Positions 8,217-17,298 of a DNA stretch of 64,000 bases are shown here, piece by piece; positions within the stretch are counted from its first letter, which is position 1, and each line of letters begins with the position of its first letter. Source of the DNA: G963663315 sp965116335 (GTDB taxonomy: Bacteria; Pseudomonadota; Gammaproteobacteria; Arenicellales; Poriferihabitantaceae); contig OZ220677.1 in assembly GCA_965116335.1 (NCBI GenBank), forward strand, positions 2,356,001-2,420,000. The letters run 5' to 3'. The notes below the pieces were generated by a model. That model searched no databases, was not told the origin of the DNA, and worked only from the letters and a program-made list of their open reading frames with translations. The position numbers and the translations under genes are program-made.

Positions 8217-9693
8217 CGCTTGATTTCGACAATTCTTCCTTCCCGACCCGCTCGATGAACTCCAGGGTCTCACGTACGTCGTTCCAGGTCGTGTTGTGAT
8301 TGATGATGCAGAATCGGAGGGAGAATTTACTTTCAACCATTGTCGAGGATATCCACGCCCGGTCTTCCCAGAGCACGCGAGCGAGCGCCGCCCTGTTGAC
8401 AGCATGCAGAGTTTGCTCGTCAACCATGGCATCCGTGGGGTTGATTCGGAAACATACGATCCCCAACGATACAGGAGCCAGTAACTCCAGGGTCGGACTC
8501 TCCTGAGTCAACTCTCCGGCCTTCGCGGCCAGCGCCATAGCCCTGGAAATGGCACGCCGGAATGCAGCCACGCCGAACGTCTGGACCGACATCCAGATCT
8601 TCAGCGCTCGAAACCCCCGGCTCAGTTGCAGACTCCGGTCTGAAAAGTTGGGATGGGTTTCTCCCCAGATCGTATCCTGGAGGGCATCGTGGTGGACAGC
8701 GAACGCGTCCTCCAGGGTACTTATATCCTTCACCAGCAGGCCGCCGGCTTCATAGGGCTGAAAAAGCCACTTGTGCCCGTCCAGACCGATAGAATCCGAA
8801 CGCTCAATGCCATGCATGAGCTTCCTGCCTTGGTCGGTCAACATCGCGAAGCCGCCGTACGCGGCATCGGTGTGCAGCCAGATGCCTTCGACTTCGCAGA
8901 AGTCGGCCATTTCCGGGAGCGGATCAATGGCGCCGTTGCTGGTGGCGCCGGCGTTGGCGCAGATCACCATGGGGGTATATCCGGCTGCGCGGTCATCGGC
9001 GACGGCACGAACGAGCGCATCCATGTCCAGGCGGCAGCTTTCGTCAATGGGAATGAGACGGATGCACTCGGGGCGGACACCGACGATCCTCGCGGCGCGG
9101 ATCTGTGCGCTGTGGCTCTGGTCGCTCATGTACGCGGTCGGACGCGCGGGATTGCCCGCCGATTCCCGTGCCGCGACGAATGCGTTGACGGCAGCCGCCG
9201 AACCGCCACTGGTCATCAATCCGCCCGCGCCCTTCGGATAGCCGACCCAGCGTCGGAACCAGTCGATGACCACGAGTTCGAGTTGACTCGGACCACTGGC
9301 AACCAGCCAGGTACAGACGTTGAAATTGTATCCGGCGGCGATGAAGTCGGCCAGCACCCCTGGCCAGGTAGGCGCGGAGGGAACGAACGAGAAGCAACGG
9401 GGATGATCCAGGCGTCCCGCGAACGGAAGCACTTCATGGGCCACCCTCTCGATGACCTCGGCAGGGGCGTTGCCTTCCTCGGGCGGTTCCTCCCGTAGCC
9501 CAACCTCGAGTGACTTCCGAAAGTCCCCGTCCCAGGAGCTTTCTTCCGGCAGACTCTTGATACGATCCACCAGCAACTCGGTCGCCCGGCGCGCGAGATC
9601 AAGCATCAGTTCAGGGGTCATCTCGAGTTCACTGCTCGCTTTATCGTCAAGACAAGCGCCGCGTGATTTTTCCCTGTGGGTCGAATCGGTCAT
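8212..9693 (-). CDS. Pyridoxal-phosphate group II amino-acid decarboxylase
   Basis: A 493-residue PLP enzyme of the aromatic-amino-acid/glutamate decarboxylase family. Landmarks are LMTSGGSAAAVNAF (phosphate binding), DQSHSAQIRAAR, a CANAGATSNGAIDPL block, WLHTDAAYGG (the aspartate that pairs with the pyridine nitrogen) and DGHKWLFQP, whose lysine binds PLP. The C-terminus has the expected LRFCIINHNTT segment. The substrate (tyrosine, tryptophan, DOPA or another amino acid) cannot be told from the sequence. The ATG at 9693 has a GGAG ribosome site. It seems monocistronic; its 3' end touches the right direct repeat, so the neighbouring module arrived just downstream of it. Confidence 0.92.
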   Translation of the reverse strand: MTDSTHREKSRGACLDDKASSELEMTPELMLDLARRATELLVDRIKSLPEESSWDGDFRKSLEVGLREEPPEEGNAPAEVIERVAHEVLPFAGRLDHPRCFSFVPSAPTWPGVLADFIAAGYNFNVCTWLVASGPSQLELVVIDWFRRWVGYPKGAGGLMTSGGSAAAVNAFVAARESAGNPARPTAYMSDQSHSAQIRAARIVGVRPECIRLIPIDESCRLDMDALVRAVADDRAAGYTPMVICANAGATSNGAIDPLPEMADFCEVEGIWLHTDAAYGGFAMLTDQGRKLMHGIERSDSIGLDGHKWLFQPYEAGGLLVKDISTLEDAFAVHHDALQDTIWGETHPNFSDRSLQLSRGFRALKIWMSVQTFGVAAFRRAISRAMALAAKAGELTQESPTLELLAPVSLGIVCFRINPTDAMVDEQTLHAVNRAALARVLWEDRAWISSTMVESKFSLRFCIINHNTTWNDVRETLEFIERVGKEELSKSSD

Positions 9694-9864
9694 TACTTTC
9701 TCGCTCCTTAATACGTAAGTTTTGGATGCAGTTTATATATTTTGAGGAATCCCTGATTAATTGACATGAAATCAGGTAATAAAACTTAACAACATTGTCA
9801 GTGCATGTAAAGCATGAGGCACACCATGAGGCATGCCGACGGATCAGCCTGAAGGTAACCGTTA

Positions 9865-10536
9865 TTACCCCGTCATTTCCTTGGTCTGCCGGAGGCGCTC
9901 CGGGTCACCGACATCTATCCACATTGAACGGGTATGTTCCCCGGTCATCGCGTCTTCGCTTATTAGTCTGTCGAAGATGGTTTTGAGTTCCATTTTGCTG
10001 CCCGCAGGCAAGGCTTCGAAAATCTCTCTGCGGTACATTCCGATCCCGGAAAATGTGTAGGTCGGGTTGGAGTTTTTACCTATTCCTTTAATGCGGCTTC
10101 CTTCCAGACAAAAATCACCCTGCGGGTGATGGGTCGGATTATCCACCAGTATCAGATGCGCCGATGAACCCTGCGGCAGGGCCAGTCTGGTGAAGTCAAT
10201 GTCGGTGAAGATGTCGCCGTTGATTACCAGCAGTTCGTTGCCTTCGATGCTGCCCAGCGCGTGTGCGATTCCCCCGGCCGTTCCCAGCGCCCCGCCCGCC
10301 TCGATAGAATATCGTATGTCGATGCCGAATTGACTGCCATCACCCAGATAGTCGAGGATTAATTCAGGTAGCCAGGAAACATTGATCATACATTTCACGA
10401 AGCCCGCTTTCGCCAGTTTCCGGATATGATGTTCGATCAACGGGCAATCGCCGACCGGCAGAAGTGGCTTGGGCAGGGTATCTGTCAGGGGGCGCATGCG
10501 TTGCCCGCGGCCTGCGGCCAGAATCATCGCGTCCAC
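9865..10536 (-). CDS. murU: N-acetylmuramate alpha-1-phosphate uridylyltransferase (MurU-like)
   Basis: A 223-residue sugar-1-phosphate nucleotidyltransferase. It starts MDAMILAAGRGQRMRPLTD, the nucleotide-binding loop, followed by PKPLLPVGD. Metal-binding acidic residues are in LVINGDIFTDID and WIDVGDPERL. In Pseudomonas, MurU makes UDP-MurNAc in the peptidoglycan recycling bypass and is encoded with the kinase AmgK beside lptD. Here it also diverges from lptD, which supports the call. However, the 180-base divergent gap leaves no room for amgK, and no amgK is seen nearby. A GDP- or dTDP-sugar role remains possible. Confidence 0.8.
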   Translation of the reverse strand: MDAMILAAGRGQRMRPLTDTLPKPLLPVGDCPLIEHHIRKLAKAGFVKCMINVSWLPELILDYLGDGSQFGIDIRYSIEAGGALGTAGGIAHALGSIEGNELLVINGDIFTDIDFTRLALPQGSSAHLILVDNPTHHPQGDFCLEGSRIKGIGKNSNPTYTFSGIGMYRREIFEALPAGSKMELKTIFDRLISEDAMTGEHTRSMWIDVGDPERLRQTKEMTG

Positions 10537-10716
10537 TAGGTTCTTTCCGGTAATAACGCCGGTACGTACAGACGAGTACTGTGTTGTGGCGATGTTCGGG
10601 ATACAGGATACAGGGTCATGGGCAATTGGTGGGGCTTTTGGACGCTTGTCGTTGGATTATAAACGCTTGAAACTCTATAATTGCGGCAGGTTGATCTTCG
10701 GCTCATGAGCCAGTAA

Positions 10717-13074
10717 ATGTATCCCACAATCAATTCCCAGGTCAAAATCGGATTATTCGCCGTCACGGTTGCTGTTGGTTGCGCCGTTGCGCCGTTGGCT
10801 ATAGCGCAATCCAGCCAGCAGGGGCTGGGGTTCGCAGACTACAGTACTTGCCGGACAGATACCCTGGAGATTCCGTCCGTGCTGAGAAATCCGCCAGCCG
10901 CCGGGCAGCACGGCCAGGTAGGTGCTGAAGCGGATGTAATGCACACATTGGGCGATGGCAGAGTCCAGCTTGATGGAGACGTTCAGGTTATCCGTGACCG
11001 GCAGGGCCTGTTTGCGGACCGGGCTATCTATAATAAAGAGACCGATTTGCTGGAAGCGGAAGGAAACGTAAGGCTGTATACCCCCAACGGGGATGAGCTG
11101 AAATCAGAATCCGTTGCGCTGGATGTCATTGCCTTTTCCGGGTCGATGCGTGATGCGCGTATCCGGTTTGTTGATTCCCACCCGGCTCTTATCAGTCGTC
11201 AACATACCCGTTTCGTGGAAGATTATTCACTGTTCGCACCATTTACCAATAAGGGCCCGACAGTGCGGGAGGCAGACGGTAGCACCTCGGACCAGGGTTC
11301 GGTTTCTCATGTCAGGGCCAGAGCCACCGCATCCGGCATTGAGTTCGACGGTGGGGATTATCAGTTGTTGCACGATGTCGTCCTGACGAATTGTGAGGAG
11401 GGTGACAGAAGTGTGGAGTTGGTCGCAAAGCGGGTTCAACTGGATCATGTCAAGGGAACCGGCACGGGTCGGTCGATGATGGTCAAGTTCAAGAAAGTTC
11501 CGGTTTTCTATTTGCCAGTCATGTCCTTTCCAATTGATGACCGCCGTAAAACCGGGTTTCTGTTTCCCGGCTATGGCTATGATCAAAAATCCGGGCTTAC
11601 ACTGGAATTACCTTACTATATCAATATCGCTCCGCAGTTCGATGCTACAGTTACGCCGCGGCGTTTCGCTAACAGAGGCATCCAGCTTTACGGCGAATAT
11701 CGTTATCTGACGGAGAACTCCAGGGGTAGTATCCGTGGCGAATTTCTGCCTTCTGATGATGTTTTCGACGGTGAGGACCGTCATGCGTCCCGCATTGATC
11801 ATGAAAGCCGGATTGGTGAAAACTGGGATCTGGAGCTTGATTTTCAGGATGTTTCCGATAATCGGTATTTGTATGACTTTTCAAGCGATGTCAATGTAAC
11901 CGGTACAACATGGATCTTGCAAAAAGCGGATTTGGAGTATTCTGGAGATGACATAAAATTTGAAATGCAAGCCTCCGCCTATAAGCGAGTCAATGATAAT
12001 GTCAGTGCTCGTGGCCAGCCTTATGAAAGATTGCCGGAAGCTCAACTGGAGTTGAGAGAAAGGGATATGGGTCCATTCAGGTTTGGGATTGAGTCGGAAT
12101 ATACCCATTATGTGCATGACGATATTACCCGTGTGGATGGCTCACGGTTGCGAGTCGAACCACGCCTGAGTCTGCCGATGCAGCGGGTTTATGGTGATTT
12201 AACGCCTGCGCTCTCGCTTCATTCAATACGTTATAACCTTACAAACAATCCGACCGGAGATACTTCTCCTGCGGTGGTTGTCCCGGTTTTCAGTATGGAC
12301 GGCAATCTGGTTTTCGAGCGTTTTATAAGTCGCAACGACAACCGCTATATGCAGACTCTGGAGCCGAGACTGTTTTACGTGAACATTCCTGCGAGGCTTG
12401 AGCAGGAAAACTTCCCGGATTTTGATACCGGCCTCGGTTCCATGAGCAGTTTTTCTCACTTTTTCCGGGAGAATCGTTTTTTCGGTGGTGACCGTGTGGG
12501 AGATACTCATCAGGTTTCACTGGGTTTGACCAGCCGGATTGTGGAGGATGAGACCGGAAAGGAGAGATTCAGGCTCAACCTGGGTCAGGTGTACTATCTG
12601 GATGACCGGGAGGTGGGGCTTTCTGCGGATAGTGTCACCCAAACCGGGAGCCGCTCTGATTTTCTGGCTGAATCAACGGCCAGCCTGAATGAGGACTGGA
12701 GCGTGCGCGGGTTTACACGATGGAGTGCCGAGCAATATGAGTTGGAATACCTGGCTGTTTCGGCGGATTATGACCATAGTCGAAGACGGAATGTGTCGTT
12801 CGGCTATAGTCAGACCGAGGACATCCGTGAGGACTTGAATCTGAATTTCGACCTGCCGGTGAGCGGTCGATGGCAACTTGACTCGGATATGCGATACACT
12901 CTGCGTCAGAATGAATTGAGATCGGCTACTGTTGGCATTACCTACGATGGGTGTTGCTGGGCGGCCAGAGTGGAGGTTCAGCGCTATCCCGATGGACGTG
13001 GACAGCTGGAAGATCGTTTCATGGTCGTTTTTGAGTTGGACGACCTGGGTAAAATATCTACTTCAGAGTGGTGA
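10717..13074 (+). CDS. lptD: LPS-assembly outer-membrane protein LptD
   Basis: A 785-residue beta-barrel that, with LptE, inserts lipopolysaccharide into the outer leaflet. A signal peptide ends at about residue 30 (VAPLAIAQS). The periplasmic OstA/LptA-like jellyroll follows (DVMHTLGDGRVQLDGDVQ, then ADRAIYNKETDLLEAEGNVRL). The C-terminal two thirds alternate aromatic and polar residues and end in a barrel-like tail. Four cysteines in the pattern of the E. coli disulfide set are present: one near the N-terminus (TCRTD), one at NCEEGD and a pair at YDGCCWA. surA starts three bases after the stop, an arrangement common in gammaproteobacteria. Confidence 0.95.
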   Translation: MYPTINSQVKIGLFAVTVAVGCAVAPLAIAQSSQQGLGFADYSTCRTDTLEIPSVLRNPPAAGQHGQVGAEADVMHTLGDGRVQLDGDVQVIRDRQGLFADRAIYNKETDLLEAEGNVRLYTPNGDELKSESVALDVIAFSGSMRDARIRFVDSHPALISRQHTRFVEDYSLFAPFTNKGPTVREADGSTSDQGSVSHVRARATASGIEFDGGDYQLLHDVVLTNCEEGDRSVELVAKRVQLDHVKGTGTGRSMMVKFKKVPVFYLPVMSFPIDDRRKTGFLFPGYGYDQKSGLTLELPYYINIAPQFDATVTPRRFANRGIQLYGEYRYLTENSRGSIRGEFLPSDDVFDGEDRHASRIDHESRIGENWDLELDFQDVSDNRYLYDFSSDVNVTGTTWILQKADLEYSGDDIKFEMQASAYKRVNDNVSARGQPYERLPEAQLELRERDMGPFRFGIESEYTHYVHDDITRVDGSRLRVEPRLSLPMQRVYGDLTPALSLHSIRYNLTNNPTGDTSPAVVVPVFSMDGNLVFERFISRNDNRYMQTLEPRLFYVNIPARLEQENFPDFDTGLGSMSSFSHFFRENRFFGGDRVGDTHQVSLGLTSRIVEDETGKERFRLNLGQVYYLDDREVGLSADSVTQTGSRSDFLAESTASLNEDWSVRGFTRWSAEQYELEYLAVSADYDHSRRRNVSFGYSQTEDIREDLNLNFDLPVSGRWQLDSDMRYTLRQNELRSATVGITYDGCCWAARVEVQRYPDGRGQLEDRFMVVFELDDLGKISTSEW

Positions 13075-13077
13075 CGG

Positions 13078-14385
13078 ATGAAATTAACAAACAGGATCAG
13101 GGTTTTCATATTTGTCGTTGCAATCTGCCCGATTTTTGCGGTACAGGCGGTTACAACGGACCTGGACCAGGTAATTGCCATCATTAACGATGAGCCGATC
13201 ATGCTTTCTGAATACCGGATTCGCCATCAACGAGAGAGTTTACGGTCCCCACAAGAGGTGCCAGAGGATGTTGCCAGAATCAATCCGGTTATTCTGGAGG
13301 CTCTGATAGACGAACGCCTGCAAGTTCAGGTTGCTGTTGCCCGCGGGCTTTCGGTCAGTGATCAGGAGGTTGACCAGATTCTCGATGCCCTGGCGGAACA
13401 GAACCAGCTGTCGGTGGAACAGCTGTTGCAGGAACTCAGTGATCTCGGCATATCTCCAACCGATTTCCGGCGTAGTATGGCCGAACAGCAGCTGGTGAGA
13501 AAGCTGGTTGATTTGTCGGTGAATTCACGGGTAACCGTATCCGATCAGGAGGTTGATTATCATTTGCAGGCTCACAAGGACTTGTATACAAGCAACGAGT
13601 CGTATGAAATATCTCATTTGCTGGTGTCGATCTCCGGGAAATCGGAAGCTGAAATCGAAGAAACCAGAGCCACTGTCGATGAAATCCACCAGTCCCTGAT
13701 TAACGGCCATTCTTTTGCAGATGCAGTCAAAAACTATTCAGATGGTGAGGGCCGGGAAGAAGGCGGATATCTGGGGTGGTTTAAGGAAGATCAGTTGCCT
13801 GAGCTCTTTGTGGACGCGCTACGCGACCTCGATGCAGGACAGTATTCGGATGTTTTGGAGAGTTCCAACGGATTTCATATTCTGAGCCTCCATGCCCGGG
13901 ATGGTGATCAGCAAATCGTCACTCAGCAGTTACTCCGTCATATCCTGATTCAGCCCTTGCACAGGGACCTGACGGATGAAGAAGCCATTGAGTTGCTGGA
14001 TGGTATCCGGCAGGAGCTTGTGCAGGGAGAGGATTTCTCCCGGCTGGCCCGCTTGAATTCTGATGATCCTGCAAGTGCAATGGAGGGTGGCATGCTCGGT
14101 TGGGTTAATCCGGGGGAAATAGTGCCCCGGCTGGAGCAGCTTTCGCTGGATCTCAAGCTGAATCAGGTGAGCGAACCGATCCGGTCGCCTTATGGCTATC
14201 ATCTGCTCGAAGTGCTGGACAGAAGGGAGAAAGACATTGCCCATGATCTGGTGCGTAAAGATGCACAGGCCGAGGTTTTCAAACGCAAGGCTAAAGAGCT
14301 TTATCAAATTTGGTTTGCCCAACTGCGCGATAGCTCGCATATCGAGTATGTTGCAGATGACCTGATTTTAAGAGGTGAGTCATAA
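13078..14385 (+). CDS. surA: Periplasmic chaperone and peptidyl-prolyl isomerase SurA
   Basis: A 435-residue periplasmic chaperone for outer-membrane proteins, including LptD. A signal peptide covers about residues 1-25. The N-terminal SurA domain (VIAIINDEPIMLSEYRIR) is followed by two parvulin domains: the first has EISHLLVSISG and GGYLGWF, the second RHILIQP and GGMLGWVNPGE. The C-terminal helix completes the chaperone module. It follows lptD by three bases and overlaps the next gene by one base (TAATG), so all three are probably co-transcribed. pdxA, rsmA and apaGH, which follow surA in E. coli, are absent here. Confidence 0.95.
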   Translation: MKLTNRIRVFIFVVAICPIFAVQAVTTDLDQVIAIINDEPIMLSEYRIRHQRESLRSPQEVPEDVARINPVILEALIDERLQVQVAVARGLSVSDQEVDQILDALAEQNQLSVEQLLQELSDLGISPTDFRRSMAEQQLVRKLVDLSVNSRVTVSDQEVDYHLQAHKDLYTSNESYEISHLLVSISGKSEAEIEETRATVDEIHQSLINGHSFADAVKNYSDGEGREEGGYLGWFKEDQLPELFVDALRDLDAGQYSDVLESSNGFHILSLHARDGDQQIVTQQLLRHILIQPLHRDLTDEEAIELLDGIRQELVQGEDFSRLARLNSDDPASAMEGGMLGWVNPGEIVPRLEQLSLDLKLNQVSEPIRSPYGYHLLEVLDRREKDIAHDLVRKDAQAEVFKRKAKELYQIWFAQLRDSSHIEYVADDLILRGES

Positions 14386-14603
14386 TGAAAGATAAACTCA
14401 GGACTGCGATCCAGTCTGTTCTCCCTCCTGAACTTAAGGAGGATGTGAAAAATAATATAGATGCTGTGATCAGAAGTAATCTCGAAAAAATGAATCTGGT
14501 TACCCGGGAGCAGTTTGAAATCCAGCAAAAGATATTGAAAAGAACGAGGGAAAGACTAGTGGAACTGGAAAAACGGGTGAAACAGCTGGAAGAGAAAATG
14601 TAG
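14385..14603 (+). CDS. ubiK: UbiK/BMFP-type ubiquinone biosynthesis accessory factor
   Basis: A 72-residue coiled-coil protein of the BMFP (YqiC/UbiK) family. The N-terminal half resembles the family's PPELKEDVKNNIDAVIRSNL stretch and the C-terminal half is a heptad-rich helix (LVELEKRVKQLEEK). UbiK binds UbiJ and supports aerobic ubiquinone synthesis in proteobacteria. It is coupled to surA by a TAATG overlap. In many genomes the next gene is comM/yifB, and that is the case here. Confidence 0.85.
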   Translation: MKDKLRTAIQSVLPPELKEDVKNNIDAVIRSNLEKMNLVTREQFEIQQKILKRTRERLVELEKRVKQLEEKM

Positions 14604-14667
14604 TTCACGATGCTCTGCAGCCGTGGATTGAAGCGTACTTGTCAGGATTGAAAAATGAAGAAAGGGA

Positions 14668-16170
14668 ATGTCACTTGCCATCGTAAGTAGCCGCGCCCAG
14701 GTTGGAACCCTGGCGCCGGAAGTCACGGTCGAGGTTCATTTGTCACGTGGACTGCCGTCTTTTTCCATCGTCGGATTACCGGAAACTGCGGTCAAGGAGA
14801 GTCGGGACCGGGTGCGTTGTGCCATCCTTAATTCAGATTTTGACTTCCCCAGCAAGCGCATATCGGTCAATCTGGCACCGGCGGATCTGCCTAAGGAAGG
14901 GGGGCGGTTTGATTTGCCGATCGCGCTGGGAGTGCTCGCCGCCTCCGGTCAGCTGGACAAGGGAGCGCTTGCAGACAAAGTGTTCCTGGGTGAGTTGGCG
15001 CTGAGTGGCGGATTGCGGGACATCAAGGGCGGTTTGGTAGCAGCCCTTTCGCTCCGGGATACCGGGCACAGCCTGATATTGCCCCGTAACAGCGCGAGTC
15101 AGGCGGGTTTGGTGACCGGAATACGGGTTCATGGGGTGGAGAGCTTGCGAGAGTTGGTGCATATTCTGGAGGGTACGGGTGAATTTCGGGCGGTATCTCC
15201 TGTGAGCGTGCAAGGAGATACGGTTTATCCGGATATGAGTGAAGTAGTCGGGCAGGCATTCTCCAAATACGGGTTGGAAGTAGCCGCCTCCGGCGCGCAC
15301 AGTATACTCATGATGGGTTCTCCCGGGACGGGTAAAACCATGCTGGCCCTGCGTTTGCCGGGTATATTGCCGGGCATGACGGAAGATGAGGGGCTGGAAA
15401 CGGCGGCAATTAACTCACTGGTGGAAAAAGACTGGGACTCCGGCGACTGGTTGACTCGGCCTTTTCGCGCGCCTCATCACAGCGCGTCCGGTGCGGCTCT
15501 GATCGGCGGTGGTTCTATCCCGAAACCGGGGGAAATATCCCGCGCTCACAACGGGGTTTTGTTCCTTGATGAACTCACCGAGTTTGGCCAACAATCCCTG
15601 GACTTGCTGAGAGAGCCTCTGGAGGCGGGCTACGTGAATATATCGCGGGCCGCGTTGCAGCTCCGATTCCAGTCCCGTTTTATTTTTGTCGGCGCCGCGA
15701 ATCCATGCAAATGCGGCTATCTGGGAGATCCGGAAGGGGATTGCAGATGCACTCCCGAACAGGTCAGCCGTTATCTGGGAAAGCTCTCCGGGCCACTACT
15801 GGATCGAATCGACATGCAGATCAACGTGGCCAAGGTTCCGTATAATCAGTTACGCGCCCAACGCGACCCGGAGGAGGGCAGCGCCAGCATACGCGAAAGA
15901 GTGATTGAGACCCGCGCCATACAATACCGCCGACAGGGCAAGCTGAACAGCCGGTTATCTACTGCCGAGATTGATCAATTCTGTGTTCTGGATGAGGAAG
16001 GGTATGCCCTGCTTGAACGTGTCCTGAGCCGATTCAATATGTCGGCTCGCAGTTATCACCGCATCCTCAAGCTGGCCCGCACGATCGCTGATATGAATCA
16101 GGTGGAAGCGATCGCAACCCCTCATTTATTGACTGCGGTCAAAATGCGGTGTCTGGATAGAAAGCGATAA
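14668..16170 (+). CDS. comM: YifB/ComM family Mg-chelatase-like AAA+ ATPase
   Basis: A 500-residue hexameric AAA+ protein. ComM promotes branch migration when transforming DNA is integrated. The N-terminal ChlI/Lon-protease-like fold starts MSLAIVSSRAQVG and includes GLPSFSIVGLPETAVKESR. Walker A is GSPGTGKTM and Walker B is GVLFLDELTEF. A C-terminal Mg-chelatase domain follows, with four cysteines in PCKCGYLGDPEGDCRC. The length is the usual one. The start ATG lies 64 bases after ubiK. Its presence hints that the organism or its ancestors were naturally transformable, though most relatives carry this gene. Confidence 0.93.
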   Translation: MSLAIVSSRAQVGTLAPEVTVEVHLSRGLPSFSIVGLPETAVKESRDRVRCAILNSDFDFPSKRISVNLAPADLPKEGGRFDLPIALGVLAASGQLDKGALADKVFLGELALSGGLRDIKGGLVAALSLRDTGHSLILPRNSASQAGLVTGIRVHGVESLRELVHILEGTGEFRAVSPVSVQGDTVYPDMSEVVGQAFSKYGLEVAASGAHSILMMGSPGTGKTMLALRLPGILPGMTEDEGLETAAINSLVEKDWDSGDWLTRPFRAPHHSASGAALIGGGSIPKPGEISRAHNGVLFLDELTEFGQQSLDLLREPLEAGYVNISRAALQLRFQSRFIFVGAANPCKCGYLGDPEGDCRCTPEQVSRYLGKLSGPLLDRIDMQINVAKVPYNQLRAQRDPEEGSASIRERVIETRAIQYRRQGKLNSRLSTAEIDQFCVLDEEGYALLERVLSRFNMSARSYHRILKLARTIADMNQVEAIATPHLLTAVKMRCLDRKR

Positions 16171-16188
16171 TTCTGTTATTTTAGTGTC

Positions 16189-16380
16189 ATGTGCCATGAA
16201 AAAATGAACAAGATCGCCGAGGTTTTGAAAGAAGCGAAGATATTAGCGCGAGAGTACCGAGAAATCACTGGTAAACCTCTTGGCATCACTGGCGAAGTAG
16301 GGGAGTTCTCAGCTGTTCAACTTCTTCACAAGCAGAATGACTTTATAACTAATGATCGGCAAAAGAAGTGGTTGGCCTGA
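16189..16380 (+). pseudogene. 5' fragment of a DUF6998-like gene
   Basis: The 63-residue frame begins normally and carries AKILAREYREITGKPLGITGEVGEFSAVQLL. This resembles the start of small proteins often labelled DUF6998, which continue for roughly 80-100 more residues. Here the similarity fades after the LLHKQ region, and the tail (FITNDRQKKWLA) does not look like the family. The frame ends inside the start region of the next gene. I read this as a gene truncated where the nuclease gene was joined to it. The recognition of the family is moderate. Confidence 0.5.
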
Positions 16381-17231
16381 TATATCTTGAGAAACAAAAA
16401 CTCGAACGCGAGTTAGGGATGGAAAATGGTTATGTGCTCAACTTCAGCAATCGTACTTTTGAGGAATTCTTTAACGAAGTGGTAGGGATTCAGATTTATG
16501 ATTCGTGTTACGAACTCGAAACTGGATCAAAGGCAAATCGGATGCGAGCATTTTGGAAGATTGCGACAGATGAGCAGCTACGATTACTTCTGGAAGGACT
16601 TCTTGATGGGTGGGAGGTACATTCTGATTCTCCCATCCCGGATTCTGCAAAGAGCCTGATTCGACAAATACTGGATAGATTGGGAGGTGTTTCTGATGTT
16701 ATTGAGTCTAAACAAAGTAGTGAGACGGAATCTCAAATTGATAAAGGCATTTCAGAGAGACTTACATCACGCTTGCTCAGCCTCACTGATTTGCCGCCTC
16801 ATAAGCGTGGGTACGAATTTGAGCGTTTTTTAAAAGATTTGTTTGATGCCTATAATCTTTCAGCCCGTGCCTCATTCCGCCTCAAAGGTGAACAAATTGA
16901 TGGTAGTTTTGTGATGAATAATGATACATATTTGTTAGAAGCAAAGTGGCAAAACCCCCCAATTGGAGCGAATGATTTACACACATTCGAAGGGAAACTC
17001 GGAGAGAAGGCTCCTTGGTCTCGAGGGTTTTTTGTCAGTAATAGTGGGTTTGCCGAGGCAGGTCTCACTGCTTTTGGTAGAGGTAAGCGTACCGTATGTA
17101 TGAGTGGGTTAGACTTATCCGAAATTTTGAAGTTGAGGTTGTCCATCGTTGAAGTCTTGGAAGCTAAGGTCAGGAGAGCGGCGGAGACGGGTAACCCCTA
17201 TGTGTCTGTACGAGATTTACCCATATCATGA
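16368..17231 (+). CDS. Putative restriction nuclease: AbiJ-type N-domain plus Mrr-like nuclease
   Basis: A 287-residue protein (TTG start at 16368; ATG 16419 is an alternative that would trim the probably native helix LEKQKLEREL). Residues 18-75 contain GYVLNFSNRTFEEFF and a GSKANRMRAFWK stretch like the N-terminal domain found in AbiJ-type abortive-infection proteins. The C-terminal half has KRGYEFERFLKDLF, then EQIDGSF and YLLEAKWQ, the D-x(n)-E-x-K core of Mrr-type restriction endonucleases, followed by FFVSNSGF. It probably cuts foreign or modified DNA and limits phage growth. It lies in an A+T-rich defence island. The 5' end may be damaged by fusion with the DUF6998 fragment. Confidence 0.7.
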   Translation: MVGLIYLEKQKLERELGMENGYVLNFSNRTFEEFFNEVVGIQIYDSCYELETGSKANRMRAFWKIATDEQLRLLLEGLLDGWEVHSDSPIPDSAKSLIRQILDRLGGVSDVIESKQSSETESQIDKGISERLTSRLLSLTDLPPHKRGYEFERFLKDLFDAYNLSARASFRLKGEQIDGSFVMNNDTYLLEAKWQNPPIGANDLHTFEGKLGEKAPWSRGFFVSNSGFAEAGLTAFGRGKRTVCMSGLDLSEILKLRLSIVEVLEAKVRRAAETGNPYVSVRDLPIS

Positions 17232-17298
17232 ACGGCCTCCGGTTTCCACCATCCCTTGGCAAAGGTGTTACAACATGATATTCAATATAAAAATATAG

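Noticed and set aside
8653..9498. A 281-codon open frame antisense to the PLP decarboxylase
   Set aside because: The decarboxylase strand has all catalytic motifs in order. The antisense product is arginine/glycine-rich and shows no motif.
10536..10766. A 76-codon leftward frame in the murU-lptD gap
   Set aside because: It overlaps the lptD signal sequence and has no ribosome site or recognisable motif; the gap is better read as divergent promoters.
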